Assembly (NCBI RefSeq): GCF_003931915.1
Contig: NZ_RSAA01000026.1
Location: 62,001 to 126,000, forward strand
Reading direction: 5' to 3'
From: Saccharopolyspora rhizosphaerae
Lineage (GTDB): Bacteria; Actinomycetota; Actinomycetes; Mycobacteriales; Pseudonocardiaceae
Length of the DNA stretch: 64,000 nt
Part shown: one piece after another, positions 43,594-52,174 of the stretch
Layout: every line of letters begins with the position of its first letter
How positions within the stretch are numbered: position 1 is the first letter of the stretch
The notes under the pieces: model-generated
What the model was told of the DNA's origin: nothing
The model's database searches: none
What the model saw: only the letters and a program-made list of their open reading frames with translations
Position numbers and translations under genes: made by a program

Positions 43594-44925
43594 ATGTCCG
43601 ATCGATACCTGCAGTTCACCCAGTCCGCGTTCGGGCGACAGCTCGTCACGAAGCTGGGGCTGCCCAACCCGACTCCGCTGCGCCGGTTCAAGCCCGGCGA
43701 ACCGCTGATCGCCGGGCCCGTGCTGCTGGGCGGCTCGGGACGACTCGCCGACTCGGTCAGCGCGACGCTGCAGGACGTCGGCGCCGACGCGCGCAAGGAG
43801 CGCGCGGACGGCGAGCGCTACGCGGGCCTGGTCTTCGACGCCACCGGCATCACCTCCAGCGAAGGCCTGCGCGAGCTCTACGACTTCTTCGCTCCCTCGA
43901 TCCGGCAGATCGACCGCTGCGGCCGGCTGGTCGTGCTGGGCACCCCGCCGGAGTCCCTGTCCGACCCGAAGGCGGCCACCGCCCAGCGCGCGCTCGAGGG
44001 CTTCACCCGCACCGCGGGCAAGGAGCTCAAGCGCGGTGCCACGTCGCAGCTGGTCTACGTCGCCGAGGGCGCCGAGGGGGCCACCGACTCGACGCTGCGG
44101 TTCCTGCTGTCCGGCAAGTCGGCCTACGTCTCCGGCCAGGTCGTCCGCATCAGTGCGGCCGACGTCCCGGGGATCTCCCAGGACCGCCCGCTGCAGGACG
44201 AGGTCGCGCTGGTCACCGGCGCCTCCCGGGGCATCGGCGCGGCGATCGCCGAGACGCTGGCCCGCGACGGCGCGCACGTGGTGTGCCTGGACGTGCCCGC
44301 GCAGGGCGGTGAGCTGGCCGCGGTCGCCAACCGCATCGGCGGCTCGACGTTGCAGCTCGACATCACCGCCGAGGACGCGCCCGACAAGATCGCCGAGCAC
44401 TTCACCGAGCGGCACGGTGGCCTGGACGTCGTGGTGCACAACGCCGGCATCACCCGGGACAAGACGATCGGCCGGATGAGCGAGGCCCACTGGGACGCCG
44501 TGCTCGCGGTCAACCTGGCCTCGCAGGAGCGCATCGACGCGAAGCTGCTCGGCGAGGACTCCCCGCTGCGCCCCGGCGGCCGGATCATCTGCGTGTCGTC
44601 GATGAGCGGCATCGCGGGCAACGTCGGCCAGGCCAACTACGCCACGTCGAAGGCGGGCGTGATCGGGCACGTGCACTCCGCCGCGCCGCTCGCCGCGAAG
44701 AAGGGCGCCACCATCAACGCCGTCGCGCCGGGCTTCATCGAGACCCAGATGACGGCCGCGATCCCGCTGTTCGTGCGGGAGGCCGGCCGTCGGATGAACA
44801 GCATGTCGCAGGGCGGCAAGCCGATCGACGTCGCCGAGACCATCGCCTGGTACGCCAACCCCGCCTCCGCCGGGGTGAACGGCAACGTGGTCCGGGTCTG
44901 CGGCCAGAGCCTGCTCGGCGCCTGA
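43594..44925 (+). CDS. fabG4: high-molecular-weight 3-oxoacyl-ACP reductase
   Basis: A 443-residue two-domain reductase: an N-terminal flavodoxin-like degenerate Rossmann domain (about 1-195) and a C-terminal SDR domain with TGASRGIG (about 209-216), HNAG, VSSMSG and YATSK (about 349-353). This layout is that of mycobacterial FabG4 (Rv0242c), an NADH-dependent beta-ketoacyl reductase. GGGAG precedes the ATG. It is co-transcribed with the htdX-like gene 14 bases downstream, so keto reduction and dehydration are paired. Confidence 0.93.
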   Translation: MSDRYLQFTQSAFGRQLVTKLGLPNPTPLRRFKPGEPLIAGPVLLGGSGRLADSVSATLQDVGADARKERADGERYAGLVFDATGITSSEGLRELYDFFAPSIRQIDRCGRLVVLGTPPESLSDPKAATAQRALEGFTRTAGKELKRGATSQLVYVAEGAEGATDSTLRFLLSGKSAYVSGQVVRISAADVPGISQDRPLQDEVALVTGASRGIGAAIAETLARDGAHVVCLDVPAQGGELAAVANRIGGSTLQLDITAEDAPDKIAEHFTERHGGLDVVVHNAGITRDKTIGRMSEAHWDAVLAVNLASQERIDAKLLGEDSPLRPGGRIICVSSMSGIAGNVGQANYATSKAGVIGHVHSAAPLAAKKGATINAVAPGFIETQMTAAIPLFVREAGRRMNSMSQGGKPIDVAETIAWYANPASAGVNGNVVRVCGQSLLGA

Positions 44926-44939
44926 GGTCAGGAGACGAG

Positions 44940-45776
44940 ATGCCGGAACTCACCACCGCTCCCAGCCTGGGGCCGCTGTACCTGAAGGCCGCCGTCACCG
45001 GCCCGACCCGGCGCGGCGGCGAACTGCCCGACACCACCTACGTGCGGCGCGATATCACCGTCGACCCCGCGGAACTCGCCGAGTACAACCGGGTCTGCGG
45101 CTTCGGGCTGCGCGACGAGCTGCCGATCACCTACCCGCACATCCTGTCCTTCCCCGCGTCGGTGCAGCTGATGACCGACAAGGGCTTCCCGTTCCCGCTG
45201 GTCGGGCTGGTCCACGTGGCCAACCGGATCCAGCAGGACCGCCCGCTGCTGGTCACCGAGGAGCTGACGCAGACGGTGCGGGTCGCGGACCTGCGGCCGC
45301 ACCCGAAGGGCAAGCAGTTCGACGTGATCACCGAGACCAGCGTCGACGACGAGGTGGTGTGGCGGGAGACCTCCACCTACCTGCGCGTGGGCAGGCGGGA
45401 CGAGACCGCGCCGCAGCAGCGGCGCCGGGAGGTCGAGCCGGGTTCCGCCTCGGCCGTCTGGCGGGTGCCCGCCGACATCGGCCGCGAGTACGCGGCGGTG
45501 TCCGGTGACCGGAACCCCATCCACCTGCACGCGCTGACAGCGAAGGCCTTCGGCTTCCCGCGGGCGATCGCGCACGGCATGTGGTCCAAGGCCCGCTGCC
45601 TGGCGGCCCTGGAAGGCCGGCTCCCGGGAGCGCTCACGGTGGACGTCGACTTCGGCAAGCCGCTGCTGCTGCCGTCGAAGGCCGAGTTCACGATGCTCCC
45701 GACGGCCTCGGGCTGGGACTTCGCCCTCCACTCCCGCTCCGGGAAACCGCACCTCACGGGCTCCGTCACCAGCTGA
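44940..45776 (+). CDS. htdX: MaoC-type (3R)-hydroxyacyl dehydratase, HtdX-like
   Basis: A 278-residue double-hotdog dehydratase/hydratase. Seen in the C-terminal domain: the hydratase-2 motif YAAVSGDRNPIHLH with catalytic Asp/His, then FGFPRAIAHGMW. The N-terminal domain (PITYPHILSFPASVQL) is the degenerate half. Known HtdX (Rv0241c) interconverts (3R)-hydroxyacyl and enoyl thioesters and sits beside fabG4, as here. AGGAGA precedes the ATG. Substrate chain length is not evident. Confidence 0.92.
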   Translation: MPELTTAPSLGPLYLKAAVTGPTRRGGELPDTTYVRRDITVDPAELAEYNRVCGFGLRDELPITYPHILSFPASVQLMTDKGFPFPLVGLVHVANRIQQDRPLLVTEELTQTVRVADLRPHPKGKQFDVITETSVDDEVVWRETSTYLRVGRRDETAPQQRRREVEPGSASAVWRVPADIGREYAAVSGDRNPIHLHALTAKAFGFPRAIAHGMWSKARCLAALEGRLPGALTVDVDFGKPLLLPSKAEFTMLPTASGWDFALHSRSGKPHLTGSVTS

Positions 45777-45830
45777 TCGGCGGTGGTCTCCTCCGCGGCC
45801 GGCACCCGGTCGCGGGGGAGACCTCGTCCC

Positions 45831-46505
45831 TCAGGAGGAGTGGGAGCCCGACTGGGACGCGGGGAACCAGGAGCGGCCTTCGACCAGTTCGCCGAAGCCG
45901 AGCCAGAGCATGTTCATCAACCGCATGGCCATGCCCTCGGCCGTGTAGTCGGGGTGCTGGAACCACCACTCCACCAGCGCTTCACCGGCGCCGACCAGGG
46001 CCGCGGCGAACGGCTCGGTCTGCTCGGGCTGCATCGGCTGCTTCTGGTCCGTGGTGGCCTCGGCCAGCAGGTCGGCGATCAGCTCCGTGGCCCGTTCCCG
46101 CCACTCGGAGAGCTCCTTGACGTAGGGCTCGCCGGGCACGTCGCCCTGGCGGTGCAGCAGCTGCCAGCCCGCCTTGTTGACCTGCACGTACTCGAAGAAC
46201 ATGTGCAGCCGGTGCCAGAGCTGGTCGGCCGGGACCAGCCCGGTGCCGATGTGCGCGCCGATGGCCTCGACCAACTTGGTCGCCTCCCGCCGGACGCACG
46301 CGATGAACAGCTCGTCCTTGGCCCCGAGGTAGGCGTAGAGCATCGGCTTCGAGATGCTGGCCGTCTCGGCGATCTCGTCCATCGACGCGTTGTGGAAACC
46401 GTGCTTGGCGAACACCTCCACGGCGGCGTCCAGGATCTGCCGCTCGCGCACTTCCCTGGGCAGGCGCCGGGACCGGGGGCGTTCGCTGTCCCGCTGTTCT
46501 TCCAT
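45831..46505 (-). CDS. TetR-family regulator
   Basis: 224 residues. N-terminal helix-turn-helix: REVRERQILDAAVEVFAKHG, then SMDEIAETASISKPMLYAYLG; the ligand domain is helical, with two Trp-rich segments. It is convergent with htdX and divergent from the SCP2 gene. Its upstream DNA and the fadA2/fabG4 gap share AACCTAC(C/T)CGC, so it probably represses itself, the SCP2 gene and the fadA2 and fabG4-htdX units in response to an acyl-CoA or lipid. This is inference from operator similarity. Confidence 0.9.
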   Translation of the reverse strand: MEEQRDSERPRSRRLPREVRERQILDAAVEVFAKHGFHNASMDEIAETASISKPMLYAYLGAKDELFIACVRREATKLVEAIGAHIGTGLVPADQLWHRLHMFFEYVQVNKAGWQLLHRQGDVPGEPYVKELSEWRERATELIADLLAEATTDQKQPMQPEQTEPFAAALVGAGEALVEWWFQHPDYTAEGMAMRLMNMLWLGFGELVEGRSWFPASQSGSHSS

Positions 46506-46572
46506 CTCACCTCATCGCTGGTGGTCCGCCTCAGGCTAGTGGAGCGGATCGAGATCACGCGGCTTGCCCGCC

Positions 46573-46604
46573 AACCTACTCGCACGTAGTCTTACTCCAC
46601 AGTA
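46573..46604. promoter_or_regulatory. operator-like region between the TetR and SCP2 genes
   Basis: AACCTACTCGC (46573-46583) runs into ACGTAG and CTTAC, and TTACTCCACAGTAG follows, giving overlapping partial inverted repeats. It shares its first 11 bases (one mismatch) with the 43508-43531 palindrome. Confidence 0.5.
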
Positions 46605-46622
46605 GGCAGTGGAGGTGGCGCG

Positions 46623-47174
46623 GTGCCGCAGTCCCCGACCGATCCCATCGCGGCGCTCGGCGAGATCGACCCGCGGGCGATCGACGAGTCCGCGCTGGTC
46701 GAGCTGCTGCAGGACGCCTCCGCCGCCGCTGTCGATGGTGTGGACCTCAGCGGCCTGAGCCCAGAGCAGTTCGCGCGTCTGGTCTCGCGCTCCTCGGTCG
46801 ACCAGCTCAACGCCCTGCTCGCCCACGCCGATCTGCGGGAGACCGTCGTCGACGAGATCTTCCGGCGCATGAGCGAGCACTACCAGCCCGACCACGCCAA
46901 GCGCAGCCACGCGGTGGTCAACTGGCGGATCGGCGCGGACGAGGACCTGCTGGCCTACCAGTGCGAGCTCGCCGACGGCCGCTGCCAGGTGACCAAGGGC
47001 TCTCAGCACGAGGCGCCGACGGTCACCATCACCGTGGCCGCGCTGGACTTCATCCGGCTTACCTCGGGCAACACCACCGCGCCGAAGCTCGTGATGGCGC
47101 GGCGGGTCCGGCTCGCCGGCGACGTCGGCTTCGCCGTCACCCTGCCCAAGCTCTTCCGCATCCCGAGGGCCTGA
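46623..47174 (+). CDS. SCP2 sterol-carrier-domain protein
   Basis: 183 residues: an N-terminal helical part (about 1-75, with LSPEQFARLVSRSS) and a C-terminal SCP2-like lipid-binding fold (about 80-180) with VNWRIG, YQCELADGRCQVTKG, PTVTITVAALDFIRLTSGNT and FAVTLPKLFRIP. It is predicted to bind a hydrophobic ligand in the cytoplasm. GGAGG is 7 nt before the GTG. It is divergent from the TetR gene and likely in the same lipid regulon as fabG4-htdX. Confidence 0.85.
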   Translation: MPQSPTDPIAALGEIDPRAIDESALVELLQDASAAAVDGVDLSGLSPEQFARLVSRSSVDQLNALLAHADLRETVVDEIFRRMSEHYQPDHAKRSHAVVNWRIGADEDLLAYQCELADGRCQVTKGSQHEAPTVTITVAALDFIRLTSGNTTAPKLVMARRVRLAGDVGFAVTLPKLFRIPRA

Positions 47175-47232
47175 CCCTCGGGCACTGGACCCCGGGCCGC
47201 CGACAACGCCCCCCACGACGGCCCGGCCTCAT

Positions 47233-47278
47233 GCGAACGGACCGCGCTCCCGCACCACGCGGAGGCCGGTCCGTTCGC
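47233..47278 (+). terminator. terminator of the SCP2 gene
   Basis: GCGAACGGACC (47233-47243) pairs with 47268-47278 around a 24-nt loop. Confidence 0.6.
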
Positions 47279-47366
47279 GCGCTCCCGGCCGAAGATCGAC
47301 GTGATGTCGAGGTTAACCGCAGGTCAGTGGCATATGACACGGTGCGGAACAGCACAAGGAGTACGC

Positions 47367-47411
47367 GTGTTGAACCTGGGGAAGGCAGCATGCAGCCTGG
47401 CTGATGTGTGA
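47367..47411 (+). CDS. possible 14-residue leader peptide
   Basis: AAGGAG sits 6 nt before GTG, and the frame reads MLNLGKAACSLADV then TGA. The ribosome site is near-perfect, but the coding evidence is otherwise nil. It lies 227 bases upstream of the acidic protein gene. Confidence 0.3.
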   Translation: MLNLGKAACSLADV

Positions 47412-47637
47412 GATCACTTCACCGTGCCGGATGGCGATCGCTGTTGCACCATGTCGCGTGGGCAGGGTGCGGCAGTGCTCATCCGTGCGGATGAACTGCG
47501 TGCCGCCGCGTCAGGACGAGCGGCGGTAGGCGTCCCACCGATGAGTGAAGGGCCCGTGGCCCGGAGCCCATCGCTCGAGCTCCGCGGGGAGGGCTCGACT
47601 CGGCCAACGCTTCGAAGACGAACGGGAGGGCGAAGCG

Positions 47638-47922
47638 GTGAAGAAGTTGACAACCCCTGAGGCGGAGACGCCGATCTTCCGGGAGCTCAACAACGAGCTC
47701 GGCGAACTGCCGGAGATCGACATCCACGACTTCGACAAGCACGCTTTCGACTTTCTCCGCGAGTACGACGAGCAGAAGTCCCAGGAGCCCGAGCAGGAGA
47801 CCCCGGCGGAAGCGGCGGAACCCGTCGCCGTGTCGGCAGGCTCCACCGCCTCGGAGTCCGGTTCTTCGAGCTCCAGTGCTGGCGGGAACCGCCGCGGCGG
47901 ACGCCGTCGCAAGGGCAACTGA
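47638..47922 (+). CDS. small acidic protein with basic tail
   Basis: 94 residues, not recognised. The first half is acidic and helical (TPEAETPIFRELNNELGELPEIDIHDFDKH and on), the second Glu/Ala/Ser-rich and disordered, ending in RRGGRRRKGN, which could bind nucleic acid. I chose the GTG at 47638 because GGGAGGG lies 7 nt upstream. No membrane span. The conserved-looking N-terminal half suggests a real gene. Confidence 0.6.
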   Translation: MKKLTTPEAETPIFRELNNELGELPEIDIHDFDKHAFDFLREYDEQKSQEPEQETPAEAAEPVAVSAGSTASESGSSSSSAGGNRRGGRRRKGN

Positions 47923-48022
47923 GCAGACTTGGCCGAACGGCCCGCACCGCATCCGGGGGGATCGCGGGGCGGGCCGTTCCGCTGTCCGCACGCTGTCGGT
48001 GACTCGTGCCACGCTGGTCGCC

Positions 48023-48493
48023 GTGACCGGATGGCAGGAGTTCACCGAGCAAGCACCCGAGCTGGCCCAGACGGCTCGGGCACGACTGGAATCCGCGCGG
48101 CACCACGTGCTGGCCACGCTGCGCGCGGACGGATCGCCGCGGGTCAGCGGCACGGAGGTCGGCTGGTACCGGGGTGACCTCGTCCTCGGCTCGATGCCCG
48201 GGGCGCGCAAGGCCCGCGACCTCCAGCGCGACGGACGGTTCGCGGTCCACGCCAACCCGGGCGACGGCTCGATGGCCGAGCCGGACGTCAAGCTGTCCGG
48301 CACGGCCACCGAGGTGACCGGTGACGAGCAGGCGGCTTGGGTGGCCGAGGTCGGACCGCCGCAGGACGACGCCCACCTGTTCCGCTGCGCGCTCAACGAG
48401 GTCGTCACCACGACCGTCTCCGAGGACGAGACCCACCTGGTGATCACCTCGTGGACCCCGGAGCACGGGGTCCGCGTCTTCAAGCGCGCGTAG
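48023..48493 (+). CDS. pyridoxamine 5'-phosphate oxidase-fold protein
   Basis: A 156-residue split-barrel flavin- or F420-binding protein. Seen: HHVLATLRADGSPRVSGTEV, the FMN/F420 entry strand; GSMPGARKARDLQRDGRFAVH, the phosphate-binding turn; and VVTTTVSEDETHLVITSW, the C-terminal strand pair. It is probably a small oxidoreductase rather than a true PdxH. GTG start at 48023. It converges on the dehydrogenase operon with a shared hairpin. Confidence 0.82.
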   Translation: MTGWQEFTEQAPELAQTARARLESARHHVLATLRADGSPRVSGTEVGWYRGDLVLGSMPGARKARDLQRDGRFAVHANPGDGSMAEPDVKLSGTATEVTGDEQAAWVAEVGPPQDDAHLFRCALNEVVTTTVSEDETHLVITSWTPEHGVRVFKRA

Positions 48494-48529
48494 CGGAGGG
48501 CGCCCCTGCACCGCAGGGACGCCCTCCGC
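48493..48529. terminator. bidirectional terminator between convergent genes
   Basis: GCGGAGGGCG (48493-48502) pairs with 48520-48529, with inner CCCTGC/GCAGGG. It starts at the last base of one stop codon and lies 9 nt from the other. Confidence 0.85.
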
Positions 48530-48538
48530 GCCGGTGGA

Positions 48539-49918
48539 TCAGTAGGTGAAGGCCATGCTCGGGTTGGCCAGCAGTGCGCCGACGTCGGCGAGGTACTGGG
48601 AACCCTGCTGACCGTCGACCACCCGGTGGTCGAAGCTCAGCGCGAGCTGGCAGATCTTGCGCGGCACCACCTGGCCGTCGACCACCCACGGCATGTCGCG
48701 GATCGCGCCGAAGGCGAGGATCGCGGACTCACCAGGGTTGATGATCGGCGTGCCGGTGTCGACGCCGAAGACGCCGACGTTCGTGATGGTGATCGTGCCA
48801 CCGACCATGTCCGCCGGAGCGGTCTTGCCCTCCCGGGCCGTGGTGGTCAGCTGCTCCAGGGCCTCGGCGAGCTCGCGCAGCGACATCCGGTCGGCGTCGC
48901 GGACCTTGGGCACGACCAGGCCGCGAGGCGTGGCCGCCGCGACCCCGAGGTGCACGTAGTCCTTGTAGACGATCTCGCCGGCTTCCTCGTCCCAGGTCGC
49001 GTTGACGTCCGGGGTCCGGCGCGCTGCCAGGCACATGGCCTTGGCCGCGAACGCCAGCGGCGTGATCTTCACGCCCTGGAACGCCGGGTCCGACTTGAGC
49101 TGCTCGCGCAGCTGCATCATCGGCGTGACGTCGACGGTCAGGAACTCGGTGACGTGCGGCGCGGTGAACGCGCTGTCCACCATCGCCTGCGCGGTCGCCT
49201 TCCGGACGCCCTTGATCGGCACCCGCCTTTCGCGGTCGCCCGTCCGGGTGGCCGTCGGGGTGGTCGGCGGTGTGGTCGTGGGCGCCGCTGCGGACTGGAC
49301 GTCCTCGCGGGTGATCACCCCGCCCGAGCCCGACCCGGCCAACGACCGCAGGTCCACGCCGAGCTCCTTGGCGAGCTTGCGGACCGGCGGCTTGGCCAGC
49401 GGCACGTACCCGGTGAGCTCCTCGACCTGCGGTGGTGCCGGGGCCGGGATGGTGGCGGTCGTGGTCACGTCGTCGGCCGGACCGCTGGTGGCCGCGTGGG
49501 CCTGCGTCCCGCCGGCGGGCGTGCCGTTGGTGACCCCGTGCCGGTCCTTGCGCGGACGCCGCTTGGCCGCCGAGGTCCGCGGGCCGTAACCGACGAGCGT
49601 CGCGATCCGGCCGTTGGACTCCTCGCCGATCTTGCCGGAGCTCTCCTCCGGCACCGGCTCCGGTTCAGGCTCGGCCCCGGCCATCTCGATGCTGATGATC
49701 GGCGTGCCGACCTCGACGGTCTGGCCCGGTTCCGCCAGCAGCTCGCGGATCGTGCCCGCCCACGGGCAGGGCAGCTCCACGGAGGCCTTGGCCGTCTCGA
49801 TCTCCACGATCACCTGGTTGACGGTGACGTTCTCGCCGGCCTGCACCTTCCAGCCGACGATCTCCGCTTCGGTCAGGCCTTCGCCGACGTCAGGGAGCGG
49901 GAACTGCTTGAGCACCAT
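48539..49918 (-). CDS. bkdC: 2-oxoacid dehydrogenase E2 (dihydrolipoamide acyltransferase)
   Basis: 459 residues: an N-terminal lipoyl domain with Lys44 in ETAKASVEL; an Ala/Pro/Thr linker; a peripheral-subunit-binding domain YVPLAKPPVRKLAKELGVDLRS; and a catalytic domain ending in SFDHRVVDG with His431/Asp435. It transfers acyl groups to CoA in the branched-chain 2-oxoacid dehydrogenase complex. It is last in the E1alpha-E1beta-E2 operon; an E3 gene is not present nearby. Assignment to branched-chain rather than pyruvate substrates rests on the split E1. Confidence 0.92.
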   Translation of the reverse strand: MVLKQFPLPDVGEGLTEAEIVGWKVQAGENVTVNQVIVEIETAKASVELPCPWAGTIRELLAEPGQTVEVGTPIISIEMAGAEPEPEPVPEESSGKIGEESNGRIATLVGYGPRTSAAKRRPRKDRHGVTNGTPAGGTQAHAATSGPADDVTTTATIPAPAPPQVEELTGYVPLAKPPVRKLAKELGVDLRSLAGSGSGGVITREDVQSAAAPTTTPPTTPTATRTGDRERRVPIKGVRKATAQAMVDSAFTAPHVTEFLTVDVTPMMQLREQLKSDPAFQGVKITPLAFAAKAMCLAARRTPDVNATWDEEAGEIVYKDYVHLGVAAATPRGLVVPKVRDADRMSLRELAEALEQLTTTAREGKTAPADMVGGTITITNVGVFGVDTGTPIINPGESAILAFGAIRDMPWVVDGQVVPRKICQLALSFDHRVVDGQQGSQYLADVGALLANPSMAFTY

Positions 49919-49931
49919 CGATGAACTCCCC

Positions 49932-50948
49932 TCAGTACGCCAGCGAACGGTCGACCACGTCCAGCACCCGGTCGAGGTCGGGCAGGAAGCCCTCCTCCAA
50001 CTTCGACGGCGGGTAGGGCGTGTCGAACCCGGTCGCCCGCAGCACCGGGGCCTCCAACGAGTAGAAGCACTCCTGCTGCACCCGGGCGCTGATCTCGGAG
50101 GTCACCGACGACTCCGCCGGAGCCTCGCTGACCAGCACCAACCGGCCGGTGCGGCGCACCGACTCGCACACCGGTCCCAGGTCCAGCGGGGACAACGAGC
50201 GCAGGTCCACGACCTCGAGGTCGATCCCGTCCTCAGCGGCCGCGGTCGCGGCGTCGAGGCAGGTCCGCACCATCGGGCCGTAAGACGCGAGCGTCACCGC
50301 CGAGCCGCTGCGCACCACGCGGGAGCTCAGCAGCGGCATCGGGTCGACGGAGGTGTCGAGCTCGGCCTTCTCGTAGTAGCGGCGCTTCGGCTCGAAGAAC
50401 AGCACCGGGTCGTCGCACTCGATGGCCTGCTGCAGCATCCAGTAGGCGTCCACCGGGTTCGAGCAGGAGACCACCTTCAGTCCGGCGATGTGCGCGAACA
50501 GCGACTCCGGGGACTCCGAGTGGTGCTCGACGGCACCGATGCCGCCGCCGTAGGGGACCCGCACGACGACCGGCACCTTGACCTTGCCCTGGCTGCGGTA
50601 GTGCAGCTTCGCGAGCTGGCTGATGATCTGGTCGAAACCGGGGAAGATGAACCCGTCGAACTGGATCTCGCACACCGGCCGGTAGCCGCGGATGGCCAGG
50701 CCGATCGCGGTGCCGATGATCCCGGACTCGGCCAGCGGCGTGTCGAGCACCCGGTGCTCGCCGAAGTCCTTCTGCAGGCCGTCGGTGATCCGGAAGACGC
50801 CACCCAGCTTGCCGACGTCCTCGCCCATGACCAGCACCTTCGGGTCGCGCTCCAGCGACGCGCGCAACCCCATGTTCAGCGCCTTGGCGATGGTGACGGT
50901 CTGGGTGCCCGACGCGGCGGTCGGGCGTTCGAGAGCGGGCGCGGCCAT
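49932..50948 (-). CDS. bkdB: 2-oxoacid dehydrogenase E1 beta subunit
   Basis: A 338-residue thiamine-diphosphate enzyme subunit. Seen: VMGEDVGKLGGVF, the ThDP-contact start; TPLAESGIIGTAIGLAIRG; EIQFDGFIFPGFDQIISQLAKL; and a C-terminal transketolase domain with DLRSLSPLD. The stop of E1alpha and its ATG share one base (TGATG), so the subunits are coupled. It pairs with E1alpha as an alpha2beta2 heterotetramer typical of branched-chain keto-acid dehydrogenases. Confidence 0.95.
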   Translation of the reverse strand: MAAPALERPTAASGTQTVTIAKALNMGLRASLERDPKVLVMGEDVGKLGGVFRITDGLQKDFGEHRVLDTPLAESGIIGTAIGLAIRGYRPVCEIQFDGFIFPGFDQIISQLAKLHYRSQGKVKVPVVVRVPYGGGIGAVEHHSESPESLFAHIAGLKVVSCSNPVDAYWMLQQAIECDDPVLFFEPKRRYYEKAELDTSVDPMPLLSSRVVRSGSAVTLASYGPMVRTCLDAATAAAEDGIDLEVVDLRSLSPLDLGPVCESVRRTGRLVLVSEAPAESSVTSEISARVQQECFYSLEAPVLRATGFDTPYPPSKLEEGFLPDLDRVLDVVDRSLAY

Positions 50949-52174
50949 CAGTGCACACCTCCTGCCACGGTCTCGTCGGCGAACCCGGCCAGGTAGCGCA
51001 GGTAGTCCTCGCGCTGCGCGGCGATCTGCGGGGTTTCCTCGGCGTAGACCTGCGAGAAGATCCGATCCGGTGGTGGTTCGGGCATGCTGAAGCAGAACTC
51101 GCGGAACCGCGCGGCGAGCTCGTCGGCCTCGGCGTCCACCGAGTCGAAGAACTCCTGGTCAGCGGCCTGCTCGCGGATCAGGTGCACCCTCAGTCGCTCG
51201 ATCGGGTCCTTGAGCTTCCACGCCTCCTGCTCGTCGGACATCCGGTACCGGGTCGGGTCGTCGGAGGTGGTGTGGGCGTCCATCCGGTAGGTGAAGGCCT
51301 CGATGAGCACCGGCCCGTTGCCGTTGCGGCACTCGTCCAGCGCCCACCGCGAGACCGCGAGGCTGGCCAGGACGTCGTTGCCGTCCACCCGGATCCCGGA
51401 GAAGCCGTAGCCGCTGGCGCGCTGGTAGAGCGGTACTCGGGTCTGGCGCTCCAGGGGCTCGGAGATCGCCCACTGGTTGTTCTGGCAGAAGAACACGACC
51501 GGTGCGTCGTAGACGGCCGACCACACCATGGCCTCGTGCACGTCGCCCTGGCTGGTGGCGCCGTCGCCGAAGAAGACCATCGTGGCCTCGCCGTCCGGGT
51601 CGCCGACCTTGCCGTCGAAGCGCTGGCCCATCGCGTACCCGGTGGCGTTGAGGCACTGGTTGCCGATGACGATCGTGTACAGGTGGAACCCGGTCTTCAC
51701 GGGGTCCCAGCTGCCCTGGTCGGTGCCGCGGAAGATGCCCAGCAGCTCGGTGGGGTCGATGCCCCGAGCCCAGGCCACACCGTGCTCCCGGTAGCTCGGG
51801 AAGGCCATGTCCTTCGGCTTCAACGCCCGGCCCGCCCCGATCTGGGCGGCCTCCTGACCGAGCAGCGGGACCCAGATACCCAGCTGGCCCTGGCGCTGCA
51901 GCGCGTTGCCCTCCCGGTCGGCGCGGCGCACCAGCACCATGTCGCGGTACAGGCCGCGCAGCTCTTCGGGGGAGATGTCGATGTCGAAGTCCGGGTGCTG
52001 GACCCGCTCGCCTTCTGGGGTGAGGAGCTGAACGAGGTCAGCCCCGCCTTCACTCGTCGCGCGCAAACCGGCGATCACCTGCTCCCGTGTGGGCTTGGCT
52101 GCGGTTGCGGCAGGGAGGTCGGTGCGCTTCTCGGGCGGATTACCGGATGCGGACGTCCATTGCTCGGGGGACAT
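50948..52174 (-). CDS. bkdA: 2-oxoacid dehydrogenase E1 alpha subunit
   Basis: A 408-residue ThDP-binding subunit. Seen: the motif GDGATSQGDVHEAMVWSAVY ... NNQWAIS, the thiamine-diphosphate signature; FPSYREHGVAWARG; and YRMDAHTTSDDPTRYR with the phosphorylation-loop equivalent. AGGAGATCACAC precedes the ATG at 52174. It is the first gene of the operon and lies 558 bases from the next gene to the right, so the operon promoter is in that gap. Confidence 0.95.
   Translation of the reverse strand: MSPEQWTSASGNPPEKRTDLPAATAAKPTREQVIAGLRATSEGGADLVQLLTPEGERVQHPDFDIDISPEELRGLYRDMVLVRRADREGNALQRQGQLGIWVPLLGQEAAQIGAGRALKPKDMAFPSYREHGVAWARGIDPTELLGIFRGTDQGSWDPVKTGFHLYTIVIGNQCLNATGYAMGQRFDGKVGDPDGEATMVFFGDGATSQGDVHEAMVWSAVYDAPVVFFCQNNQWAISEPLERQTRVPLYQRASGYGFSGIRVDGNDVLASLAVSRWALDECRNGNGPVLIEAFTYRMDAHTTSDDPTRYRMSDEQEAWKLKDPIERLRVHLIREQAADQEFFDSVDAEADELAARFREFCFSMPEPPPDRIFSQVYAEETPQIAAQREDYLRYLAGFADETVAGGVH

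Larger units (their letters stand above)
47175..47637. other. intergenic region with terminator and possible leader ORF
   Basis: About 460 bases. It starts with the SCP2 terminator (47233-47278), then a relatively AT-rich stretch (47290-47420) with a tiny ORF (47367-47411) and GTGAGATCAC (47408-47417), a short palindrome. Longer frames here look non-coding. Confidence 0.5.

Noticed and set aside
47408..47424. Second full CRP site (TGTGAGATCACTTCA)
   Set aside because: It contains GTGAGATCAC, but the half-site spacing does not match TGTGA-N6-TCACA.
47424..47660. 79-codon frame upstream of the small acidic protein
   Set aside because: No ribosome site, no helix or domain pattern, and it overlaps the better-supported start at 47638.
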